64,000 nucleotides of DNA, from NCBI GenBank assembly GCA_921293015.1, contig OV121086.1, forward strand, positions 27,018,254-27,082,253, read 5' to 3'. The stretch is from Phorcus lineatus (lineage: Eukaryota > Mollusca > Gastropoda > Trochida > Trochidae). Shown here in pieces: positions 23,205 to 34,290 of the stretch (positions are counted from its first letter, which is position 1; every line of letters starts with the position of its first letter). The position numbers were made by a program, and so were the translations under genes. The notes beneath the pieces are model-generated. The model had not been told where the DNA came from, made no database searches, and saw only the letters and a program-made list of their open reading frames with translations.

Positions 23205-24890
23205 GAGAGACTGATAGAATGCCTAAGACAAGCCCTGATGATTTATGATTTGGTGTTTTGATAACATTTCAATGAAATTTCATTGAAATTGTACATGACA
23301 TTATTGTTGACTTGAAAGCAAAATTATCAAAAAGAAAATGAAAAGAAAATATACCATTAACTATGTTATGATTGCAAACAAATTGAATATAGTTACAAAT
23401 TCAATGTTTTAAATGTATGTTTAGTTCTACAAGAGAAGTACTGATCACATCACCTATTTTTTTGCATAATTCTCCCAATGGCAAAAAATACCTGCTAATA
23501 ATTTCGTGACTTGCACAAAATATCTACGTTTTTAAAAGATCATTAAGTTTGATGGTGATGTATATCTGAAGTTTTTACTGGATTTGACTACATGCAGTAA
23601 TGAAGTTTTGTTGCCAACGGCTAGTGGTATTTATATTCTTTTTGCATTATGAAGTAGTTTGTCTGTTAACAGAACTATTATTTTATAATTGCTTAATATC
23701 CGTGTAAAATGTTTGTTTAATTTGTGTATTTTATCAAGAAAGTTTGAACCTTTCATTCAATGAATGATCCTTTATGGTAAACGATTTTGCAAGGTAAGGA
23801 ACTTTCCTTACTTATTAATTTAACCTTATCACCTATATAAGCATAAGTTTTGACATTTTTTTGATCTGCAAAGCATTTTTGTTTTTCAAGGGAAATATAA
23901 AATATTTTTGTATAGGCAATTTGAATGAAATAAGATAGGCATTTGTGAAGAAATTATAGCACTAAAAAATCAGTCACATGATTTTTACGTAACTGGTATA
24001 ATTGTTTACTCCCTCTCGCTCATGCCTTAGTCTCTAGATATCAAACTTGTGCAAGAAAGTGTACTGTAAGAGATACGTCTTATACATGTATTATTTTTAC
24101 AGGTTTTTACCTTATCAGTTTCACAATCAGTTATCAATCTAGTTATGTCCCATGTTGTTTCTATTTGTTGTTATCATGCTGTTATCATATATTTCATATG
24201 ATTTAAATTTTGAAGGGTTGAGGTAGAATTGAGTCTCAGCCATCGATTCTGAACATGTATATTTACTGACACTGTCACAGGGGAAATACTCAAAAAAATT
24301 ATATGGAGTAATCCGGGTTAGCCCTTGTTGGCCAGTGTCCAATCTCTAATTATCCCCCCTGCTAATGAGTTTGGTAATTTGCCTCTTCTAATGTGCTCAG
24401 AGTGATTTAACTAGTTTGGAAATCTAACTTTTAAATTAAATGAAAACCATGGTAACAGAAATTGTGTCAACGCATTTGCATATTTATTTTGTTTTGATTA
24501 ATAACTTAACACCTGTAGTGCTTTGACAGGGGTCATGAACTATGTGACCAAGATTTTGATCACGTTTCTTTTATTTCTGTGAACAACTCTCTCAAGAAGT
24601 TTTCATCAGCCAACATAAAAACAGGTCAGGTTTATGATTAATATAATGTTGTGTAAGATTTCCTCTCTGCTCAGTTAATTAAGCCTGTGCTAGATGAACT
24701 GACATGATTTTGCGTCAACATTATTGGTACAGTGGTGTCACAATACCGTCTATTCTTTGAATTACAAGGTAACTTTGAGGGGAAAAAAGAATAACTGCTA
24801 AAACGTAAACAGAGAACACTGAGGTAATTATTACAGGATATATATAACAGGACAGATGACCCTAGAATGGATGTTTAGTCTTGGATTGAT
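23205..24890. other. AT-rich non-coding stretch
   Basis: No gene recognised. A GTCACATGATTTTTAC block followed by CCCTCTCGCTCATGC (about 23973-24025) is shared with 4304-4360 and 11971-12028. Confidence 0.4.
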
Positions 24891-24892
24891 AA

Positions 24893-25680
24893 CACAATGA
24901 TGTATAATACTAGGATGGATAAGACTCCAATGTATGATACAAAGATGGATAAGACTACAATTTATGGTACTAGGATGGATAAGACTACAATGTATGATAC
25001 TAGGATGGATAAGACTACAATGTATGATACTAGGATGGATAAGACTACAATGTATATTCTAGGATGGATAAGACTACAATGTACATTACTAAGGTTTGAT
25101 ACACTACAATGTATGATACTAGGATAGATAAGACTACATTGTATAATACTAGAATGGATAAGACTACAATGTATGACACTAGGATAGATAACACTACAAT
25201 GTATGATACTAGGATGGATAAGACTACAATGTATGCAGCTGGGATGGATAAGACTACAATGTATGATACTAGGATGGATAAGACTACAATGTATGATACT
25301 AGGATGGGTAAGACTACAATGTATATTACTAAGGTGGATAACACTACACTGTATGATACTAGGGTGAATAAGACTACAATGTATGACACTAGGAAAGATA
25401 ACACTACAATGTATGCAGCTAGAATGGATAACACTACAATGTATTATACTAGGATAGATAACACTACAATGTATGCAGCTAGGATAAATAACACTACAAT
25501 GTATTATACTAGGATGGATAAGACTACAATGTATGATACTAGGATGGATAAGACTACAATGTATATTACTAGGATGGATAAGACTACAATGTATATTACT
25601 AAGGTGTATAAGACTACAATGTATGATGCTAGGATTGATAACACTACAATGTATGAAGCTAGGGCGGATAACACTAACAC
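24893..25680. repeat. 30-bp minisatellite, about 26 units
   Basis: The unit is 30 bp and contains GATACTAGGATGGATAAGAC followed by TACAATGTAT. One forward frame encodes a decapeptide repeat of the type MYDTRMDKTT over 25109-25777, and the reverse strand has a hydrophobic open frame (25045-25434). The array has no introns, signal or flanking coding sequence and decays into the related array that follows. It is therefore read as a non-coding minisatellite. Confidence 0.9.
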
Positions 25681-25879
25681 AATTAGAGGGATGGGATACA
25701 GATATTTTATTATCTATACGATACAGTCACAATACACTTTTTCAGGGATTTTTCATAAAAAGAAATATAAGCTTTGACATGCGCGTTGATTTTTAGGCAA
25801 AGTATATTATCATACATATCCAGATATGCATAGGTCAGATTAATTATCACATTTCTCAGTATTATAATATATGGTTACA

Positions 25880-26850
25880 TCTTTATCTACACTGTATGAT
25901 GCTAGGATGGTGAACACTAGGATGGATATCACATGGGAGGATAATGCAAGGATGGATAATACTGAATGTATCATGATAGGATAGATAGTGCTAGGAAGGA
26001 CAGTGCTAGGATTGACAACACTAAATGCATGATGCTAGGGTGGAATTACTAGGGAGGATAATATCAGGATGGATATTACATGAAAGGATAACACTAGTAT
26101 GGATGATACAATAAAGTATAATGCACAAATGGATAATGCAAGAGTGAACGGATAGGATGGATAATGATAGGATGAATAATGTTTGAACGAAGAATAATTG
26201 GAATAATAATGATAGGATGACTAATGCAAGAAAGAATAATGCTAAGATGAATAATACTTCAGTGAAGAATTCTAGGATAGATAATGATAGGATGACTAAT
26301 GCAAGAAAGAATAATGCTTGAATGAAGAATTCTAAGATAGATACTGATAGGAAGAATAATTCAAGAAAGAATAATGCTAGGATGAATAATGCTTGAATGA
26401 AGAATTCTAAGATAGATAATGATAGGAAGAATAATTCAAGAAAGAATAATGCTAGGATGAATAATGCTTGAATGAAGAATTCTAAGATAGATAACGATAG
26501 GAAGAATAATTCAAGAAAGAATAATGCTAGGATGAATGAATGAAGAATTCTAGGATAGATAATGATAGGATGACTAATGCAAGAAAGAATAATGCTTGAA
26601 TGAAGAATTCTAAGATAGATAATGATAGGAAGAATAATGCAAGAAAGAAAATGCTAGGATCAATAATGCAAGAATGGCTAATACCAGGATATTAATACTT
26701 ATTATTATACTTATATTACAATGATAGGGTGAAGAATGCTAGGTTCGATAATGCAAGGATTCATAATACTAAGATAATGAATGCAATGACTGATGATGCT
26801 AGGATGAATAATGCTAGGATACTACTAGGATACTACTAGGATGGATAGCA
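25880..26850. repeat. Degenerate 15-bp-derived array with a 75-bp higher-order unit
   Basis: It is built of 15-bp words such as GAATAATGCTAGGAT. Between about 26210 and 26640 these are organised into a 75-bp higher-order unit beginning TCTAAGATAGATA.TGATAG. Since 30 bp is two 15-mers, this array and the 24.9-kb minisatellite probably share an ancestor. Confidence 0.8.
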
Positions 26851-26854
26851 TTAT

Positions 26855-28020
26855 GATGAATCATGTTTGCAGATGACACAAAGATTTTATATGGATGTCT
26901 GCCATTTTTTATTAATCTTTTTCTGAAGTTTATTTTGGATGTGGAATTTTTTTTATTGATTTTAGACTACTCATGTACATTTGAAAGTTTTGATCAATTC
27001 AGATCAGTCTAAAAAATGACAAGTTCTTAGCGGTCAAAAATAAAAACTTGTCTGGTGTGTTTGTTTGCAAGCTTTTGTGTGTTTGTGCTTGTCTGTATAT
27101 TATTGATGTTTCTAAATGTGGGGACCTGTATTTTTTATTTTGTAAAGTGCAAATATTTTGACTTTTACAAACACCTTGATTTTAAGTGAAAATGAATAAT
27201 TTTAAAGTCAATGTTACCTATTGAATTATGGCAATTAACATATCACATATATTCACTACACAATACATCAATATTACCAACTGTTTTAGTTGGATATTCA
27301 ATTCCAGTTAATCAAATAAAAAAAGATTTACACTTTGTAATCATGGTTGTTTTTATTGTTTTTAGACATATCACTGACCGGTTTCCAACATAAATGATTG
27401 AAAAACAATTAATTACAGGTGAGAAACAGGTGTGAACTACAAACGTGTTGCACTATGTTTGATAGTAACATATGGTAGATGGAAATACATTGTTCAGTTC
27501 AAAGTAGATTTTAAAAATTAAGACAAGCTTTTTATCAATTATTCATACTTTATGAAATAATCATGTCTTTCATTTAGTTTTGTGTTTTCAAATTGACAGA
27601 CCTATAACCATTATTCTGGAATCAATAGCTTGTAAATTGAATCTGAAATAGAACTATCATTATTAGATATACCACTATAGGTTATATTTAGCTATATATG
27701 ATGTTTTTCATTCATTCATTCTTCCATTCATTCATCCATTAATCCATTTATCCATTTACAACAGTTATTATTATAATACATCTTGATATATATATGGTGT
27801 TTTAAGTTAAAGTTTACGTCTCTGAGACTAATATTTTACCTGTTTGGAATCTGATAGCTTCTTAACTATCCTGCTAAGAGCAGGTTGTGGCACAAGGCTC
27901 TTCGCATGTTCTGAGAGGGTTTCTACTTATTGATAAACACGTACATGTTTTCCATTCCCCCTCTCCCTTCCACCCAATTTGACCTCTTTCTCCTCTTACT
28001 CTCCCTGTGTAACTCTTACC
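26855..28020. other. AT-rich non-coding stretch
   Basis: It contains an AACACCTTGATTTTAA...TTTTAAAGTCAA block (27171-27210) shared with about 14222-14252, and a CATT-rich microsatellite (about 27710-27760). No gene recognised. Confidence 0.4.
27708..27762. repeat. CATT/CCATT microsatellite
   Basis: ATTCATTCATTC passes into CCATTCATTCATCCATTAAT-type repeats, an imperfect tetranucleotide run. Confidence 0.8.
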
Positions 28021-28027
28021 ATTCCCA

Positions 28028-28076
28028 AAGCTTTCTCCCCAAGCTTTTTCCCCAAGCTTTCTCCCCAAGCTTGATA
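28028..28076. repeat. AAGCTTTCTCCCC short tandem repeat
   Basis: Three to four units of about 16 bp contain CCCCAAGCTTT. The purine-rich complement gives open reverse frames that are not genes. Confidence 0.75.
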
Positions 28077-28079
28077 ATG

Positions 28080-28590
28080 GAATAGCTCTCTTTCCCCCCA
28101 AAATGAGCTATCACTATCTCCCAATGTACAATAATTTCTTTCCCATCTTTCTCCAATATTGGAATGATACATATATAACTTATTTGACGTAATATGCGCC
28201 GCTTGCCTATTGCCTATTATTGCCACAAAATGATAAGCCCCCCCCCCCCACCCCTCTCATAACTTTGCAAGTGTGATTTAGCTATTCAGTTGCATTGAAA
28301 ACAAGAATCTTGCTCCTTACACCATTGGTCAAGGACCTGCAAATCAAGTTTAGTCATGCACATAAGCATTTTTTATTACATATGTTGACAAGCGATACTT
28401 TTAAACAATTCATAATTTTGAACATATCAAAGTCGTAAAATTGTACTTTTTATAATCTTTGGAATTTAATTGAAAGCAATTTCAATAAAGCGGCGCCTCT
28501 TCAATTTTTCAAGCACCTTATGTGCTCAGAATGTCAACTACAGTAAGTCTACAATTAAGCTTCTAGGAACCATTCAGTGTGTTCTACCAT
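28080..28590. other. Non-coding stretch with poly(C) run
   Basis: A C-run lies near 28228-28242. Otherwise the sequence is AT-rich with no gene recognised. Confidence 0.35.
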
Positions 28591-28594
28591 GTCC

Positions 28595-29005
28595 AGGGTT
28601 TATACTTACTAATATATATACCCCCCACTTCACAATACCAGTATTTATACTTAATGCTATACTTTAACCCCCCTCTCTGCCCATACCCCCCTTGCCTCTG
28701 CCAGTGTTTGTATCTACTGATTTATGAATCCATCCCCCTCCCCCCATATCTCTCCCCTTCCATATCCCTCCCCCTCCATATCCCTCTGTCAGTGTTCATA
28801 CTTGCTGATTTATGAATCCACCCCCCCCTCCCCTTACTCCCTCTCCATATCCCTCTATCAGTGTTTATACCTACTGATGTACACAAGCCAACCCCACTAC
28901 CCCATCGCTTCCCATATCTCCCAATTCCCTCTACCAGTGTTTATACTTACTGATATACATGAATCCCCTCCCTTCCACTCCCCCTATTCCCCCTCCCACT
29001 GCCTC
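28595..29005. repeat. Pyrimidine-rich tandem array, about six units
   Basis: Units of about 60-80 bp each contain CCAGTGTTTATACTTACTGA or a close variant, then TATGAATCC, then a CCCCTCCCC-type tract of variable length. Six occurrences run from about 28598 to 28965. The long open frames across it (for example 28579-29065) are Pro/Ser/Tyr-rich by-products. Confidence 0.8.
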
Positions 29006-29009
29006 TGGC

Positions 29010-30230
29010 TATGGATGTACAGCATTCTTCCCGCCAGGTCTTGGCAGCTGGAGCATGCGAGATGACCTCATTCCTAGCCACGACCTTTGACCTGACCTGA
29101 TTGCTGAGGTGAGAGGCAGGGGGTCAATGTACAGCAAGGGGGGTCACTATTGATTTTGGGGGATGCATTTAATTAGGAAATGGCTCTGTTTGGAGTTTGG
29201 GTGGTTTTGGAACCTCCATTGGTTGATAGTTCCGTCTGTACTGTGAAAGATTGCGTTTGGGACGTGGTTAGTGGTCAGTTAAATGGCTTGTTTTGACACA
29301 AGTCAAGGTCTCAAGAGATCCCTGTGGCGATAATATTGAATAAACATGGATATTAGCATAGGGCAACTAGAGGGTAACCACTTTTTGATGCAAAAATTCT
29401 GAATTAATAGTTCTTTAAACAAAAGAATCTAATGCATTTGGTGAAAACATTGAAAATTAGTTTTGAGGATTTTAAAAAAATCTCTTAAAATTCATCTAAG
29501 AAATCTTTTGTTTTTTCAGTTATTTCAATAAGTTTCAGTTTTTGTATTCACTGGATAAATGTCAAATGTGTAAACGAATGTCAAATTTTTCTGTACTATT
29601 AATGAATGACTAATAAGCTAAATCTATTTCAATTGACTTTAAAAACATTGTCAGTTATATGTATCATTAAATACCATCATCAGTCAATCTGAATACCTAT
29701 AACCTTTAAATTAAAGTTTACTTTAGAAAATAAGTTTTCAGAAGTGTGAAAAAATCGAGTCTGTTTTTTACCCTCCCACCCATGTTGCATTAATACTCAA
29801 TGATTAATATCATACAGAGCTCTGTCATCATTGGATAAAAATAATTCCCTTTGAGTTGGGATTCTTGAAGTCATGTAGTCAATGTAGTTTAGTGTTCTTC
29901 GGCATGCATAGGGTTAATAAGTAGATGATGAACTGAACTAAACTTGAATGAATAAATGTAACCATATTGACAAAAAGCTGTAGCAATAATGCCAATGTAC
30001 CTTATTATTTACCTGTAACCTTTAAGAAATATGGCGTTGTAGGAGTGATTATCTAGCCAGAAATAGAATTGAGTGGGCTACGGATTCATTGTTCGTGATG
30101 GCGTATAAGATCTTCATAGAATGACAAGACATGGGAACCAATACCCATGATCATGTCAATAATCTTGTCTTTTATTTATCCAGGTGTATACTTACATTAC
30201 CTGGATACTGTAGATTGTTGAGTTGATGAA
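29010..30230. other. Non-coding stretch
   Basis: GGTCA-type words occur near 29070-29100 (CGACCTTTGACCTGACCTG). Otherwise no gene or repeat is recognised. Confidence 0.35.
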
Positions 30231-30234
30231 CTTG

Positions 30235-30860
30235 TGTCCTCCTCTCACTCTCTTCCCCACCAGCCCACAATCCCCGTCCCCTCCCCCCCATCATTTTTTG
30301 GCCCCTTTCTCAGAGTGGGCAAAACAGGTGAAGAAGCAATTTACAAAGCACTTACAAAGTTCTAATCACCCTCATCCCCCCTTTCTCACTTGAGCTGACA
30401 TCCCCCTCCCCTTTTATGTTTCATATAAGTATCATCACTCCCCCCTTCCTCCATCCCCTCCCCTTTGTCCTGACTAGCTTATTAGCAAATCCACTTTGTG
30501 AATGATGAACCATTTCCTGTCCCCCAAGATTCACTCCTCACTCTCCGCTACCCCAGTGCCCTTACCTCCACCACAAGATTTCTCGGCCAACCCTACCCCT
30601 CCCAACCCTCCCCCCCTCAACCACCCACCTTGTGTTCCTTCATGTCTTTGATAAGTAACTCCACTCTCAGAATGATGGACAATACCAACCCCCAATTCAA
30701 AGAATAACATGCCCACAACTCCCCTTCTTCACCTCCCCCTATTTCTCTTTTCATCCACAGGGATGAAGGACAATGCCCCCTCCCCTGTCTAAAGATTCAT
30801 ATGCCCCCCACTCCCCTTCCTGACTTCTCTCTCCATCCCCTCCCCCTTTCTATCCCCATC
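30235..30860. repeat. Pyrimidine-rich low-complexity tract with degenerate repeats
   Basis: CCCCTCCCC tracts alternate with AT-richer words such as GTGAATGATGAACC and AGAATGATGGACAA, spaced irregularly. This looks like a decayed minisatellite of the same general style as the 28.6-kb array. Confidence 0.55.
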
Positions 30861-31185
30861 TCCTGTTGAAGAAGACAGGTAATACATCTATTATCCTCTT
30901 ATCTTTCGCCTGTGCGTTACCATTGTGTTATTCAATAATGAGTGTCCAGAAGGGTATAATGACTGTCCATCTTGGAGGATAACGAACGACAGGTGAAGTG
31001 ACGAGCAGGTATACAGGTACGCCTTTAATCATGTTTGTCCTCACGGCGGGAGCAGGGGTCAAACTCAGGTCAGATAATTTTAGGCTTTCTTATTTATCTA
31101 GCGTTGAGGTGAGATCACATGTGCTAGGTATATACTGTATAAGCAATACAGCATGGCCGGTGGCTACTTTGCCTTGACCACGCTA
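30861..31185. other. Spacer with several CAGGT words
   Basis: GACAGGTAATAC, GACAGGTGAAG, GAGCAGGTATACAGGTACGCC and CTCAGGTCAGA occur in about 200 bp (30874-31075). This is similar to the denser cluster at 33.98-34.28 kb. No gene recognised. Confidence 0.3.
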
Positions 31186-31189
31186 GGTG

Positions 31190-31680
31190 TACAAGTAGAT
31201 GTGGAGGGGGTGGCTGATGGGGGGTTGGTAGCTCAGAATTTGTTGGGATTGGGGGAGGGAAGCTGATGGGGATGTGGCCTTAAATTAGTTAGGATGAGGG
31301 GTGAGGTTAGCTGATGTTGATGGGTGCCTTGAATTTGTTCAGATGAGGGGGGTAGAGGGCTGATGGGGATGGGGCATTGACTTTGTTTGGATGAAGGGGG
31401 GTAGGGGCTGATAGGGATGGAGCCTTAAATTAGTTAGGTTGAGGGGTGAGGTTAGCTGATGTTGATGGGGGCCTCGAATTTGTATGGATGAGGGGGGTAG
31501 GGGGCTGATGGGGATGGGGGTTGACTTTGTTTGGAGGGGAGGGGGGGGAGGGATAGGGGCTGATGGGGAGCCTTAAATTAGTTAGGATGAGGGTTGAGGT
31601 TAGCTGATGTAGATTGGGGCCTTGAATTTGTTCGGGTAAGGGAATTATGGGGATGGTTGCTCAAAATTAGTTTTGAAGTG
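31190..31680. repeat. G-rich higher-order tandem array (about 146-bp period)
   Basis: The word TTAAATTAGTTAGG recurs at about 31280, 31425 and 31573, a period of 145-148 bp. Each unit contains about three 49-bp subunits of the form GCTGATGGGGATGG...GATGAGGGG. The plus strand is markedly G-rich with several G-runs of three to eight, so G-quadruplex formation is possible. Confidence 0.8.
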
Positions 31681-31939
31681 GTGATAGGTTGATGTGACTT
31701 TTGATAGTGATATTTGTTATACAGTAAGTGTTTAGTGAAGTGAAAATTGTTTCAAAAATACTTTTTAGAAAAATATATTACTGTTTTGTATACAGCACGT
31801 TTTTGGTGCAAGGTTACTTTTAATTACAGTTAGTACCAAAATGATGATTGTATTTATGATAATAACAATAGCTCTTTAATGTACTTACTACTAGTTACAG
31901 TGTAATGTGGGAAACTTGTTTAGTGCTCCCGTTGCCCCA

Positions 31940-32099
31940 GCGTCACTTCAAGTGATGCGCATTCTTATATTGTTGTGCGTCAAGCCAGGAAGCAAGATCT
32001 TCCATCCATTAAGGACTGTTGGTATAGATTCAAACCCAGGCCTTCTCAGTTATGAGCAGATGCTCTACCAACTGAGCTAGATAATACCACTGTTGTACA
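31940..32099 (-). mobile_element. tRNA(Met)-like SINE, minus orientation
   Basis: On the minus strand it reads TAGCTCAGTTGGTAGAGCA (A-box), then GCTCATAACTGAGAAGGCC (anticodon region with CAT), then TGGGTTTGAATC (B-box). A downstream GCTTCCTGGCTTGACG matches GCTTCATTGCTTGACT of the fragment at 56958-57085. The tRNA fold is imperfect in the anticodon stem, and the sequence continues as a SINE body, so it is not a functional tRNA gene. Confidence 0.65.
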
Positions 32100-32104
32100 A
32101 CAGT

Positions 32105-32255
32105 TTTAACCGATGTTTGCAGGTTTCACCACAATGCATATTTACAATAGTGTTGTGTGCTTTCTCCCTGCGATAGCACTGGCTTCAGTGATTTAAGTTA
32201 GATTGTGGAAATCGGCATAAAAACGAACTCAACTCATTAAAATGGGGTCAAGAAT
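32105..32255 (+). mobile_element. SINE fragment, (CTCAC)-tail family, diverged
   Basis: It matches the 3' half of the SINE at 46270: CCGATGTTTGCAGGTTTCAC, CACAATGCAT, CAATAGTGTTG and TTTCTCCCTGC. It lies back to back with the tRNA-like SINE to its left. Confidence 0.7.
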
Positions 32256-32259
32256 AACA

Positions 32260-32745
32260 GCTGATTTTGCTATCGATAAATTGAAAATAAGTTTTAGCAG
32301 TTATTTCAATTAGTTGATGAAAAGTTTAAACTTTAGAATTTTTAAAATAAATTCATTTGGAATACTTAGGTTTTGCGCTTAAAACAATTTTTTGTCATCT
32401 TTTAACTTACTACTAAGGAGTCTTAATTACCAATTTCATTTAATTAATCTCTTACATTGCTGCACTACTTTACGCAGATTATAGATCTCGCTATGCTCCA
32501 TTACTAAAGCCATCAGGTTAACCTTTGCCTCAATTTGACCTCTAAATCTCATTGGCTTGCCGCAGATACCAAGCAATCACAATGCGCGTCTCTTGATGGC
32601 ATTCTAAGAGATTGTAATTGATTTCGCAATTTCAAGTTGAAACTCTTATAATTTTTCGATTTTACAGAGAACAAGTTAAAGTAATTTGCATAAATCCTTT
32701 AATCGAATGACAACCAAGCAGAGTTAGTTATAACTTGTCAGTCTT
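32260..32745. other. AT-rich non-coding spacer
   Basis: Nothing recognised. Confidence 0.35.
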
Positions 32746-32756
32746 TGACGAAACAA

Positions 32757-33014
32757 AGTCCCGCCAGGGGCTCGGCAACTTTGTCTGCAGTAGAGAACTG
32801 TTCTACACGCAGTCAGGTTTGGGTGCAATGCTACACTGAAATTCAGCGCAGTACCACCCATGGTTTGCCAGTTCCAGCCGATGCTCGCAGGTTTCACCGC
32901 AATGCATAGCCACAATAGTGTTGCAGGCTTTCTCCCTGCAATAATACTAGCAGCCGCGATATAAGTGAAATAATCTTGAAAGCGGCGTTAAACCCCAACT
33001 CACCTCACCAACTC
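32757..33014 (+). mobile_element. SINE, 5'-truncated, with target duplication
   Basis: It begins at the end of the tRNA-like head (AGTCCCGCCAGGGGCTCGG) and runs through CAACTTTGTCTGCAGTAGAG, CACGCAGTCAGGTTTGGG, CTTTCTCCCTGCAATAATAC and GCGTTAAACCCCAACTCACC. The direct repeat ACGAAACAA at 32748-32756 and 33015-33023 flanks it, supporting an insertion truncated at the B-box. Confidence 0.85.
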
Positions 33015-33024
33015 ACGAAACAAG

Positions 33025-33940
33025 GGTCAATGTCATTAGCATATGAACGTTGCATGTGACTAATATATAATTATCAAGAAACCTCTTATTGGTATTTGTA
33101 TATGTTTTGGCGTTTTTTGTTTCTCAACATGTTTATGGTTTATTTGTTTCACGAAATTAAAAATTATGAAACGATTACTACAAACTAGAAGACGAAACGC
33201 TTATTAAATGCATCTATTTCCAGAAGAAGCATTTTGGATTAGTATTGTCTACTAAAGGATAAAGTTGAGGCATGCAGAGTTTGCTTTGCGAACTCCGTAG
33301 CTTCGATTTGACTTTTTTGTCCAACAAACCGAACTAGAGTAAATTGAAAGTACATAGAATAAATTCATTTGGATTATTTAGGCAGTTCGACATGTAGACA
33401 AATTATGTTTTCTGAGTTCTGAAAACGTACAAAGGAAATACAATTGGCACCATAGAAAGCAGGGCGAACTTCAGAGGCAAACCTGACAGCTCACGTATTG
33501 GAGCCTTGTGAGATCTACATGCGTAATGTAGTGGAGCATTTTGATTTCATTTTAATGAGATTGTCTTAATTACTTATTTCATTTGAAGATAGATACTTTT
33601 TAAATGCAAATGTTATGTTTTGTCTTTAACTACACACAAATTTGCATATTCATGTTTTAAGTGTTTCAACTGTTGAAAGAAAATTAATTTGAATTTTATT
33701 TTTGAAATAAACAAGATAATTCTTTACATAAAATTAAAGAAAATTCTTTTGAAATGTTTCCCATGTTCCTTAATGCCTTTGATTTGTAAAATCTTACTAT
33801 TTGTATACCAATTCTTTCATATAATTTTGAATAAAATAAATCACAAGCTGCTATTGATGGGACAGATAGTATTGAATGAATAAACATTAAATCCCTTTGA
33901 AATTCAATACTATAGATATTTCAGTACATATGATAGGTAA
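33025..33940. other. AT-rich non-coding stretch
   Basis: No gene or repeat recognised. Confidence 0.4.
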
Positions 33941-33941
33941 A

Positions 33942-34066
33942 CCAATTGAGAAGGTGAAAGTTTTAAAGGTATTATTACAGGTTAATTATTATGCAGAATA
34001 GGTTAACCTTTTGACAAGGTGAATATTTTAAAGGTATGAATTACGCAGAACCGGAAATTTACCTGT
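33942..34066. repeat. Tandem duplication of about 68 bp
   Basis: TGAGAAGGTGAAAGTTTTAA and TGACAAGGTGAATATTTTAA, each followed by AGGTAT and later GCAGAA, form two adjacent diverged copies. Confidence 0.7.
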
Positions 34067-34290
34067 CTGTCTTTAGTCAGGTGTCATCTTCAACGAGCAC
34101 CTGTATTGATAAACGATCGCAGGTATGTAATTTGTAGGGTTAGCATTGTTACCTGGTTTCTCTGTACACAAACTTGCAGGTAATTTGACAATCACGGCCT
34201 GCCAAGCATGACAGGCAAGCAGGTAGATTAATCCGTTACCTGCGGCCCTCGTTTAGCCAGGTGAGGTCAGGTAAGGCTAAGTATTGGTCA
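33975..34290. promoter_or_regulatory. Dense cluster of CAGGT/ACCTG motifs (possible enhancer)
   Basis: About eleven CAGGT or ACCTG words occur in 300 bp, among them GCAGGTATG, GCAGGTAATT, GAGCACCTGTAT, CCAGGTGAGG and TCAGGTAAGG, plus the NR half-site AGGTCA at about 34264. CACCTG/CAGGTA are E-box-type binding motifs. Clustering may indicate an enhancer, but simple duplication also contributes. No experimental signal is available. Confidence 0.25.

Noticed and set aside
24893-25680. CRISPR-like regular repeats
   Set aside because: Units are contiguous tandem repeats without unique spacers, in a eukaryotic context.
25109-25777. 222-codon open frame with repeated MYDTRMDKTT-like units
   Set aside because: It is a direct translation of a 30-bp minisatellite. 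The opposite strand is also open, the units decay at both edges, and no flanking coding or splice signals are seen.
28579-29065. Pro/Ser/Tyr-rich open frames
   Set aside because: They arise from a pyrimidine-rich tandem array with variable unit length, which shifts frames between units.
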